The position numbers and the translations under genes are program-made. Shown piece after piece: positions 33,919 to 45,900 of a DNA stretch of 64,000 nt. Position 1 is the stretch's first letter, and each line of letters opens with the position of its first letter. The notes under the pieces were generated by a model. It was given only the letters and a program-made list of their open reading frames with translations. It made no database searches and was not told the DNA's origin. The DNA is from Datnioides undecimradiatus (lineage: Eukaryota > Chordata > Actinopteri > Lobotiformes > Datnioididae): contig WARS01000071.1 of assembly GCA_008933995.1 (NCBI GenBank), forward strand, positions 8,147,018 through 8,211,017. The letters are read 5' to 3'.

Positions 33919-34415
33919 CACTTGCAGTGGCCCATCTGTGGCGATGCCTCTGCACATTTGCGTAGTGTCATCATGGATTTCCAACTTCAGTGGAGAGAAA
34001 ACATGAAACCCAAGGTTCATGTGGAGGCTCATCACCAACTATGACTCAGAGCCCTACAGCAGTCTTACCAAGTGAAAAACCTGCGGAGTCAACGAGGCAA
34101 AGCGTAGCGTAACGTGTGTGTAATTGTGAAGCATGAATTCGTCTGCCACAGTCGGACTGTCATCACCAACCTCTGCTGCACCTTTGTGAGGCATCTGATG
34201 AAATTCAGCACAAATGACCTGAACTGTGCATTATGTGCATAATTGCATAATGTGCATTATTATGTGCATTATTATTATTATGTGCATTTGGTTTGTCGTT
34301 GCTCATTTAAATGACTGGGGTTTTTTGGCAGCACCAACACAATCGTCACTCCCTACCAACCCTACTCACTGAAGTTACAACTTCTTCCTCTTCTCCATAA
34401 TGTAATTCACGGTCT
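33919..34415 (+). repeat. Unclassified dispersed repeat, copy B
   Basis: Second copy of the 18454-18925 repeat. It carries an extra internal expansion of TGTGCATTAT units at about 34226-34290. Similarity to copy A is patchy, so both are old insertions. Confidence 0.7.
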
Positions 34416-35110
34416 GACATGACGAGTTACTTAGAGGTAGTGACAGTTAACAGTCCCAATGGATACAGATCAGTTGTCTGATCAGTTAGACCACTTAAGA
34501 AAAGTTTTTTAAAATCAAAACAGAGCACTCAGAAAAGCTGCGAACCAACCGCAGCAGCAAAAAGCATCAGAGTCTTCTGAGCTCTTTGTATATCATGCAA
34601 GTACCAAATGCTAAATTACACTGTTTATTTCTAAGTAGCATTCTGCCAGCTCACAGTAGTCACTCAGATTATGTCTTAACATTACAGGTTGCTAGAAACA
34701 ACCCATACCACTTTACCTATCCCTTCAAATCACAAAGAAAATACAGTGAAATTTGCAGCAAAGAGTTTTCTAAACATGGTCTTTAGAATGATCAAAATGT
34801 GATTAATATCCTGTTTTGATGTGCTTCGTGACTGAGGTGGCTGCATTACTTTCAGTCCCATTAAAACTATGTTGGGTTTTTTGTAAACAGTAGATAAGAC
34901 AATTTTTCATCAAATACAGATTGATTATAATCAGTTCCATTGTTCTGTCCCTGTTTCGGCTGTTTCGTCTCTGGTACATACTCCACTTTTAGTTTCTACT
35001 GCTATTGTAGCTCCTTGGACAGTTGCTTGAGTGGATTATTTTATGCTGCACAGTGAACTGCTGTACGAGAACCTGAAAGACTAAACCGCAATAATTCTGA
35101 CAAGACAATC

Positions 35111-36965
35111 AAGATATTTGTGTTTTTTGTTTTAATAGAGATCATTCTCTCTCAATCCATTGGAAAATAGCCATTAAAAACTTTTTTGAATTCATATATT
35201 TACATATAAACAAGTGGCTGTGCAAAATTTACAAGAGGTTTGGCAAGAAAGCATCATACATTTGTCTTATTTTCCATATATCTATCTATTTATATGAAAA
35301 ATAAAACAAACTTGCCCAGTTAGAAGTTGTCAGCGGATAAATCTACAAATTGCAAAGTATGTACATTAATAAAATTTGCCAATAAACATTCTTTTCATAA
35401 AATGACAAAAGGTACAAAGATCAAAATCGGTATGTGCACTAAAAATATAAAAAGGTATAAAGTGGGTATGTTCATCTGATCGACCAGTTTTAGAAAAGTG
35501 ATCTGTCAAAGTGCCGTCCTCGCTCTGCATTTCATGCCCATGTTTACTCGGCATGGCCTCCATCATTCATAAATATAAAAATGTGGACATACAACGTATT
35601 GACAAATGCCTGATTCACGCAAACGACTGCAACCAACGACCCTTTTTCATTAAAATTCACATTATAGCACATGAGCTACAGACCCTGGATACTTTACATT
35701 ATTAACAACCTCTTTCAAAATTTTACAATTTTAAGTTTTGTTTTTGCAAAAACTTAAATGGTCTCCAAAGGCCAATCCATCACAGCAGACATCCTGCCAA
35801 AAAGATATTTTAGATATTTTAGTCGCTCTTTGAGTGACATTTATGAAATGCAGGCAGGCAAATCCACATGATGACTTTCACATTCGCTATCATTTTCATC
35901 CGTTTCCTAATTCCTGGAGCTCCTGAAAATCACCAGCATGTGCAAATGACGAAGTTACAACCACAGTTACTTTGGAAAGGATGTTCACTGTGATAGAAGA
36001 GAATGTAAAGTACTGTCTGTATATTAAATGTGCTAGAATCTGAATAAAAAGAGGAATTTCAGTCTCAACCGCCGGGTCATAAACTCTCACAGTAAAAAAA
36101 ACAAAACAAAACGTAGTGGCATAAGTTCAAATACCAACACGACATATAAATTATCATTTCTGTTTCCGATCGAGCGAAGACAAACAAAAAAAAAAAACAC
36201 AGGATGAAAATATAAAGTACACATCCTACCACTCTGGAGGCAGAACTGTTGGATAGATGAAGTTACTGAAGCTGATCGACACATTCTAATCCATATGGCT
36301 TGATTTGATAAGAAGGCAACTCAGCAGATGACAAGACTAGTCAAGATTAGTCTGTAAAACAATCCACAGGCGTTAAAACGGTGAGAAAATATAGTATAAA
36401 TGTGTGAGCAAGTCAAATCTTTGCTAAGAACTTAAATAAACCGAGTTAACGTGGCCAAGAAAATGAACAATACTGCAGTTTTGTAAAATCAGGCTGCTGC
36501 GCCTGAGCGTTGCACATTAATCTGAAATGGAGCCACTTCACAGAGATTTGCTGCTACAACACAGATGTCAGTGAAATGACCCCGGCGAGGTTTTCAGATC
36601 TGAAGTGTTCGGTTCGGTTAAGAACATTTTTCTTATGTGCAGCGTGAGGCAGTGCATGAGTGAAGTGTGGTCGGGTGCAACTGGTCTATAAAGAGCAAAC
36701 CGAGCTGAGAGGCACGCTGAAATCAGGGCCGAGTTCCAATATTTGCTCCACCTCTCTGCTGAAAATACAAAAAGGTCTGTGCTTGAAGAGACTTGAAAAA
36801 GCTGACGTCCTCTCAGCGTTCCAGATAATTCTCTTCCCGCAGTCAGACGTCTCATCATTCAGCAGTGGGTGATCAAAGAAAGTACGGGCAGAAAGGGTCG
36901 GAGCTGACAGTCAACTCTGCTTCCTAAATGCCACTGAGCGAAAACTAGTCATTTTAATGCGGGTG
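35111..36965 (-). other. Probable taf4 3'UTR
   Basis: About 1.85 kb downstream of the taf4 stop codon, gene-free on both strands. ATTAAA on the minus strand (35131-35136) is the best polyadenylation signal candidate I see. The end point is tentative. Confidence 0.4.
35131..35136 (-). terminator. Candidate taf4 polyadenylation signal (ATTAAA)
   Basis: Plus-strand TTTAAT reads ATTAAA on the minus strand. T/GT-rich sequence follows on the transcript side. A variant signal cannot be excluded elsewhere in 35100-36900. Confidence 0.3.
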
Positions 36966-39900
36966 CTATTTGAGGAAGCCTTTATAGAGCAGCTGTGAGT
37001 GACTGGTCCCTCTTTCATTCTCCAGGCAGAAGAGCAGGTCCCTGAGGTTGACTCTGGTGATGCGCTGTCGCATAAACTGTCTGGAGCCTGCTCCACTGGA
37101 GCCTCCGGGCTGGGAGGGGCCTGACCCTGAGCCCTGGGTTGTGAAACAGAGCAAACACAGACAGACGTTTAGTCTTTTACTGACCTTTTCTTTGCGTATT
37201 TGAAATATTTCAAGATAATCACAATCCTTGTAAAGCAAGTGCTTTATATTCCTCACCTCTGCACTGGCGCCCCTGACAGGAGAGTCCATTTTCCGCTTTT
37301 TCCTCGGGCCGATTGCTGCCAGCGCCGTTAGGTTGGCTTCTCTCTGTCTGATCTGAGCCAGCTCCTGCTGCTGCATCTGGAATACAAGCAATCACACGCA
37401 CACAGATTAGTCTCACAGACGAACTCGTCATAAGGCCTCACAAAGAAAGCAATCACGTAGGCACTTATCGCACATACTTACCTCTTTGGCCTTCTGTTTG
37501 AGTCTCAGCTGCTCTGGGTCCTCTTGCCGTGACCGAGACTGCAGCAAGGTGGAGGACATTTTAATATTTCAAGACGGATATGTTCAATTTATTCATTCAC
37601 TCAGTCAGTTAGCAGAGCTGGTCTCTTACAATAGTCAGCAGAGGAAATGTATACTAATGACACTGACCCAAGATCACCCACTAGCCTTGTCTGTGCAATT
37701 AAGACAGTGTTGACATTGCTTCCTTTCAATAATACCAGCTATATCTCTTTGTATGTCGCCTTGTTTGTATATTGTTACCTTGGCAGCCTTTAAGAGAATC
37801 TCTCTCTCCTGCTCTTCCTTCCTTTGCTTCTCCATCTGATCCAGCTGTTCGAAGAATTTAAGCTGGGATCGCACATCGCCCACCTGCTCGTACCGCTCGT
37901 CGTCCTGACAGATGAGAGAGAGGTGCAACAGGAGGCATTAAAACAGAGCAAATGGTGATTCCTCTCGCCAGCTTTCAAATTACTGCACGTAATTATCACC
38001 TTGAAGTTTATGTTCTTCTGCTGCGCCACTTGTGACACCTTTTCCAGCAGGTTCTGCAGGCGCTGCTGCGTGGCGTGGGAAATGTAGTTGATCACATCTG
38101 TGCCCAGCTCGCTGACACCAAACTTCTTTCCTGTCGCAGCAGGAAAGATTTAACAGTGAGCGCGATGGCGCCAATGTGCTGTGTGATTTGTTTTTCCTAA
38201 GTTCATGTGTCTCACCAATCTCCAGAGCTCTGTGAGTGAGTGAAGGGGTGGCGAGGAAGGTCTCATCTTTACAGGAACGAGTCACCGCGCCGACAAGCTC
38301 GGAGTTGGTTGCTAAGATACGAGCGCTCTCCTCTGACAAGTTGACTCCCGCCATCGAGGCCACGTCGTTGATGTCATCATCATCCCTAGTTGAAACAAAA
38401 AACGGGAGTAAACCTGAGATCTCTTTTGAAGATGTTGACAAAACAATGTGAAGTGTTTCATTAGCTGCGGTCGTCTCTTGCTGCTGGCTGCCAAATAGCA
38501 AAAACAGCGAGCAAACATAAATAGTTACATTAATCATCAGGCACCCCGATTAATGGGTCTGAACAAACAAGCCCACTTATAAAACTATCAGTGCAATTCA
38601 ATTATCAAGTTATAACGCGCACATGAGACAATTCTAAAGCTATTTTCTGTATAAAGTCCTCCCCTGACCCCTGAGCGACCTTAGCCAAAGACATTTAGAT
38701 GCCTGACAGTCTTGTTTTTCTATAAATAAGAACATATGTCCTCTGAAAAGTTTAATACATGCTAGAACGGCCTAAAAATGTCTGTTCACAACAATAAAAT
38801 ACATCTTTAACATGCAAACGAGCTGTTTTCATATAGATAATAATTTAAGTTCCTTTTGAAAGACAACAGGCGGATGAAGAGTCATATATCCTGTTATAAA
38901 AAGGTACCACAGAAATCTGCCAGCCCTCAATCATATTACTATTATATGCTAACAAATTCGTTTCACACCATAAACCAGTCTATTAGTTACACTTGTACAG
39001 TCCAATGTAATTCGATACCAAAGCCCTGTAATAAATCCTATGTACCGCTGTCTGTATGCCAAATTGCCCCAAGGTGACATTAAAGGTTTAGTATGTCTTT
39101 TTAAATGCAGTGAAATGTTTCTGTTGACACCGTGTCAAAAGAAAGGCGTAACTGCCATGATATATTACCCATGACCAGTTGTGCCAATGAGGTCATTAAT
39201 TAAGATAATTACGGCATTAATTAGCAAATGTGTCCGTGTTAACCAATTAATCATTAAACAGCGGGGTGGTAAAATTAACCTGCTTAAATCTCTCAGAGGG
39301 AGATGTTTCACGTACACGGCATGGCCTCCATTGCAAAAACACAGGTCTTTCCACACGCGTATCAACACATGAATGACCAGCGTGATCATCCACTATGTTA
39401 TAGTTTACTGTTTTGACTGTTTTCTACTATGCTTCCCTGTTGAGATGTGTTCACAAAACTGAACCCATACACAAAGAGATGAGAGCAGGATCACATTAAG
39501 CCCTGTATACAGTGTGCAACACTAGCGTGGGTGGTAAATGAAAGTGGGCAGACTACCATAACACCTTGTTTAAATCAGTAAGAAGGAACACCGTCTTCCC
39601 GACCTACAGGAAAAAATACATAAAGGCTTTAACTAACAATTACCGTTATTGTTTTTGTATTAATCTGACAAATATTCCCTTCATTAATCAGTAAGTTGTT
39701 TGGTCTGTAAAATGTAAGAAGTCACAGTGACAACCTGAAGGTTCCCCCTCCTGCTTCCTTCAGCTTGATCTTCTGAGCAGCAGTGAGAGGGGACTGACTG
39801 ACGACTTGTACTCCTCTGGCCCCCGGAGCCAGCGTCTGCTTCACTGCTGGTATTATTAATAGAGACACACAGAGACAGATCCAAATTCAGATTTCTGCTG

Positions 39901-42900
39901 CTAACAGAGCAAAATGATTTGTTACTGTGCCGTTTAACCATGCACGGAGAATTTAATTTCTTCTTGGAACGTAATTTGGCCCCTTCACCTTGTGGATAAA
40001 GACTGTCACCCAGCAGTCGCGGTCTTTATCCACATGGTGGCAGCAGTTTGATAGTGTTCAAAGCATTGGTTCTGATTTTACAGTCCTACTGACAATCAAT
40101 TAGCTGCATACAGCCCATCAGATAGAAGAAATACAAGAAGTGACTATTGAACACACACCTGTCTGTATCTGTTTGACCACCTGCGGCTGGCCCACAATGA
40201 TGCGGCTGCACTGAGACTGTCCTCTCAGTGTTACCATGGGAGACGGAGACGGCGTCACCTGCGGCCTCAAAATTGCCCCGTGTTGCTGCGGCACAATCTG
40301 CGTACGTTTAGACACAAAAAATTAGAAGCCTGGAATCAGAGCGCAGACAATAATAGTGGCAATAACTCTTTACACACACGGTTTACACTCTGCATATCAA
40401 TGAATGAATTAAGACACAGGTAATAATTCCCACTAGCAGCAAAATTACCAGTCCAGGTTTGCTGTTCGGTGTCTGAGTGAGGCTGATAACTGTGGCTTTG
40501 GTCGCGGCGGTGCTGGTGGCCGTGGATGCTGCAGTGGAGAGAGGAGGTCGCAGCACCACAGCGGTGAGGGCCGTTGAGGCGGCTGCTGGTGCTGGAGTGC
40601 TGGCCTGAGGCAGCAAGCTCTGCTGGATGAAGGCCTCTGAGTCTGGGGTCATCTGACGCAGTGCTGGGAGACTTCTCTGAAGGCAGACAGAGGGCAGAGA
40701 GGGTGACCATATGCCCGGTTTGTTAAAACCACTTTCCACACAGGATAGATTTGGTTACTGTCCATTAAAAACAGCGGCACTTCATTGGTAGGACATACTC
40801 TTTTATACTTTTATACTTTTTTGTTATTGTTGTTACATTTTTAAATTTCCAGCTATTAGACATCCCACTGGGAAAACAGTGCAAGGGCTATTTGCAATGA
40901 TAACTACTTAACAGCATTTCCCACAACGAAATCAACAAATAGGGCACTGATGAATATGTTTTAGATTTATTTTGATTATGATTAAACAGATGTAAGGACG
41001 TGATTCTCAAAAAGTTAAAAAAGATAGTTCTTGCAGAGATAAATAAATAGCCCGTTCTCTCACATTGTTGTAAAAGGCATAAATTGTTGTATTTACCATC
41101 CGTTTTTCACATGTTAGCATACTACTACAAAAACAGTTTATACATAGCACAAAATTACTTTTAAATTTAGGCTGCAGTGTGCTGCAATTATGCTCTATCT
41201 ATCTATCTATCTATCACTAAAAAGAGATTTTTAAAAAAATCTTCCAGAGGACCTATTTTTCTCTCTCGATGACCTGAAAGACCAGTGCCAGGCGAGGAAA
41301 GTGAGTGTTTTGTGATTGTGCCTGACGCTGTGTCATTGACGTTGACTTTCACAGTTCTCCTCCATTCACAGAGTGGTATACAGTCCATCCCAGGATGGTG
41401 TCACTTTTCCTTCCACCTTACTCTAAGCCACTTTATCCCACAGAGGAACTCTTTCCCTCATGAAAAGTGCAATGACCGCCAGACACGCGATCAGATGTCG
41501 CTCTTGGGCACAGTGAATGCTGAATGTCTGTGAGTGAGTCTGCAGAGGATTGCCAGGAATGGATCGGACAGCAAAAAGACTCTTTGCCAGGTGTGTCATC
41601 AGAGTGCAAGTAAGGTGTGATGTGCATGAGAGCTTGCCAGCCATATATACAGGAGACAGGTTTGTCTAGTACTGTTGTATCCCTATGTCTGAAGTAGGGG
41701 TGCATTGAAAGGTGTATTCATGCTGATTCTGCAGACCACGTCAAAGCAATAGTATAGCAACAAGTGCTTGTGTGTATTTCAGTCAGTTCAATGGGTCTGT
41801 CGGGTTTAAAACAAGTACAACCTGCTGTTCTCACTACTGATGGATAAAAAAACAAGGCTACGAAGACCTGCTACAGCACTGCCGAGTCAGAAATGAAAAA
41901 TCCAGCCCTGGAATCTACCTGTTGTTTGTGGTTTTTTTAAGGTCAGTGTGTTATAAGTGTTACTGACGGGACAAATGTTGTCAGTGTACTGGTACGAGCT
42001 GACCCTGAGGTGTGTTGTTTTGGTCTCGTTAGTGCATTTTAGGTGTGAGATTGACTGTTCTGCGGAGCTGCATGTTGGTTCACAGAACTGTCTGAACAGG
42101 TCTGACAAAGCGAACTCAGTGTGGAGAAATGTGTTATCGATTGAAAAAAAAAAAAAAAAACAACTCTCAGTGATGTCTACGTAAACTGACAGCTGTGACA
42201 GTAACATCAAGTATTTCTTCCTTCTCCCTGCTGTTACCCCGAAGTGATGATTCTGCTCTTTCACATCATGCGTTTCATCTTAGAAATTACGCCTGCTTCT
42301 GCTCCTTCAGAAAGTTGGGCGATGGTGAGAGGAGCTTGATTCCTAAGGATCATGATCCCTATGCACAATAGCGGTAAGGCTTGTACATTTTGTAAGAGCA
42401 ACTAAGAATGCCCCTTTGCATAGAGCAGAAGCTGGATGCTGTGGTGTCTTGGTTCAGATGATGTTAGTTATTTGGAAGTCTGTAACGTCTTCAGTAGGAT
42501 TACACTAAAGCTGTATCTATTTAATAGAAGCCATAAAATAAGCTATACCTGTTGTATAAAACATGTATCTGTGCTGAGCAGTGTAAGCCCTTGTTAGGAG
42601 AATAGTTGAAAAGCAAACACGACTGGACGCAACTTAAAACAACCAGCATCAACCATCATATCCGCATATAAGCACATGTCACTGATCTCACCTTTAGGAA
42701 AGGCACAAGGTATGGCTGCGGTGAGGAGTTGAGCTCCTGGTATAACCTACTGGTGAAATCTTCAGGCTCTATCTTTGCTTCCTGTTGAGCAAACAAGTGC
42801 AGAGGACGCATTAGAACACACAACAAAAACATTTGTTAAGTAAATAGACTGAAGGGGAGATGAAAATATAAACACAGACATGATGAGAGAGATGAAGGAG

Positions 42901-45900
42901 AGCGCAGAAAAGAAAAATTAGAGGAGAGAAATTCACCAGCAGGTTCTTGACCAGCTCCTTAACATTGGCTGTAGTCTCAGAGGACTGTTTCCCACTGGAT
43001 GCCAGCTTGATCAATGTGGACAGAAAGTTTCTACACTTTTTCACATTCTCCAGCGTTTCCTGCAAACACACGTGCACAATATGGCTTTTTTTACTTAAAT
43101 ACACAGATCCACCGTGGAAATGTGACACTAAAACACAACAATGCTGTAAATGAAAAAGTATCTGTATGGTTAGCTTTAAAAGATGACAAAGACCAGAGCA
43201 TTCAAGGTTAGTACTTCTCTCTTACAGCTGTGATAGCTGTTGGAGTGACAGGGGTCCCAGTGGCCCCGAGGGGCCCAACCCTCTGTGTAACTGCTGTGGC
43301 TGCAGATCCTGGCTGCACTGCGGTGGGCGTCCCCAGCGGCTGTCCCGGGGTGGTGGCAGTTCCTCCCAGCATGATGGTGTTCTATATCAGTCGGTGAATA
43401 TGCAGTCATGAGATGAGACCCACGAAAATGACAAGGTCAGGATAACAGTTTTGACATGTCTGGTCCCGAGGCACAGTACATTCAACTTTACTAGGACATA
43501 ATACAATTTTTCTTCTGCAAGCTTTATTTTTCCAGGAAAGAGTTGTGCTCAACATTGCACGCTTGCTACCACAGAACACTCACTGATATTCATGTACTAC
43601 TTGTGCAACGCAATTGCAATTGTGCAATTCGTTTTCCTAAATTACAAAAAGAGAAACATGATGCGCACCGAAACCGAAAATGAAAACTTGTTAATGACTG
43701 TTTTTCCTAGCCTTTAAGGAAAACGCCATAGCAACCTGAACAAAATAAAAAACTCACAGAAAAGATTAACACAAGCAACAAGGTCTTCAAAGTGAGCAAA
43801 ACAAACAGGCCACCCAGAGAATACACAGAAATGAAAACAAACATGCTGGCCTTGATACAAAAACCCATCCGTTCGATGCACTCTTAATAGGCAAAACAAG
43901 ATGACAATAGAACCTATGCAACAGGTTTTATCAAGCATTTGAGCAGCAGAGGAGGAAATCAATCTTAACTGGTTCTCTGGAGATGCATTTATCCCTACTT
44001 TAGGCAGGACTAAAAGCCTTATATTAACTTTCTCATTCTAGGAAATTACCTCTATCTTCACCAGGATTTAGGGGAGCTGCAGAGCTGTCCCCAGCAGGTG
44101 GACAAACATGCACACATTCCATGAGCAGTAATAGGACGAACTAACAAGTGTAACATGTGGATTTAAGCTTCCTGTGAATAATTTTGTCCTGGATAAATCA
44201 CTTTTTTACGGGTGAAGTAAAATTTGTGGGGCGACCTGTGTGAGGTTAATGGATGCAGAAACTTTAAAAAAAATAAAAGAAAAGTCCTTAGTGAAAAATG
44301 GACTTTGGAAAAAGGAGAACGGCGTGACAAGTCGAGCTCTGATGAGGTCATAAAGGCCGCACTTTATGTCTACAGTGATGTGGACAGCAGAGAGTGGGGG
44401 CGGGGGAATTACGACGTTGATGCCATTGATGTCACTGGTTTCTCTGAGTCACAGGATGTGCGGAGCTAGTTTTGCTCGGGTTTCAAAAGTGTCAGGGAAA
44501 AATTCGGAGCGGCAGGTAGAAATTATCCACCTGGCAGGCTGAGTGGCAGGGAGAAAAGGCATGTTTTCAGACTCTGTGACACATCTTTTATGTTTGAGGA
44601 TAAAGTTACACCAAATGGAGTGCTGTCACAGTGCGACATGCAGCCAGTCAACAGCTCATTTCATTCTTGATCATACAGTTGTTAGAGAATGTAAGGATGA
44701 AACCAGTTTAATGGAACTGAATCTTTTAAAATGAGTTATAAGTGACTGTTGTTATCAACCCAACCTGAAGTAGTGAACAAACTGTTAATGGCATTTTGGA
44801 CTTTGACAACTTTTATCCCTGGATGGGGAATTAAATACTCAGAAGGGACGTGTAGTGGAGTTACCTGCAGTACAGGAGGCCTCTGTAGTGTGGTGGTGGC
44901 CGTCACAGTGGTCTGGACTGTGGAACCTTGTTTAATAATGGTAGTGGGGGTGACCGGTCGAGCTAGGAGCGATGCACCTGGAGCCTGCAGCGAAGCACGG
45001 GAGATCATTTCATCCTTTCATTTTCTTCACTTATTTTAAGGATAAATGCAAAACTCCACACGTGCTAAATGAAACTGGTTCAGTCTTGTGAATGACTTTC
45101 ACTAGTCGTGCAGGCATGGGTGTGCATGTGAAAGCAGTGAGCAACATGTAATTTAATCAGGCTACATTAAAAAAAAGTATCAGATTAACTAGGGTTTCTT
45201 TTTACAATATGTGACACAACTTAACTTTGAGTTTATATTTTCAGCTGTTTCTCTCTCTTGGTTGACATTCAGTACCGATCTAATATGTCACCGTCACCAT
45301 GGAACTGCCAGCGTGGTTCTGTGAGCATTGTAATGAGACTCGAACAACACCTCACTTTTAAACTATGACACGTTTATACATCAATCCTCTTTTAAAGTTT
45401 GTGTTAACTCAAGTAATATTGTTTTAAATGGGTTTAGATAATTGTGCTGTCACAGTTTGAATGTGACAACACTCACAAAAAAAAAAACATATTTCAATTG
45501 CACCAGTCACATAATACCCAGCCTGTTAGAGAAGGTCTTTATCCCCGTGAATGCTGACCCAGTATATCAGATCTGCGTCACTACCTCACATGAATGAGTC
45601 ACATTTTCTGTGTGTGACTGTGCCCATGTGTGTCCAGCAGTCCTCGTACCTGTAGAGAGGTTATCTGGACAGGTGGAGTGCTGGTAGGAGCTGCAGGTCG
45701 TGGTGTCATGGCGCTTTGGGACTGCGACTGAGCCTGCATCTGAGCCAGGGTCTGCTGGTGAATCATCAGCAGCTGGCCGCTCTCGCTGCGAACCAAGACC
45801 ATGCCTGCAAGAGGCAAATGTTGAGGGGGTGGGGGGGTGAGATGTCAAAGGTCAGGAGTTTTCTGTCGTGATAAGTCTCAGGAATATAATGAATGTGTGC

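Larger units (their letters stand above)
25197..35110. other. Intergenic region between cdh4 and taf4 (part 2)
   Basis: No gene recognised. It contains a GT microsatellite (30398-30434), a dispersed-repeat fragment (31261-31380), repeat copy B (33919-34415), and candidate regulatory single-copy DNA around 25690-27000. A fish-repeat-like block may also lie at 27880-28080 (CTCTCCACCATCTCCTCAAG), unconfirmed. Confidence 0.65.

Noticed and set aside
41885..42264. 125-codon minus-strand frame in taf4 intron 7
   Set aside because: Contains a homopolymer-encoded Phe run, has no similarity to any domain I know, and is flanked by no usable exon phase.
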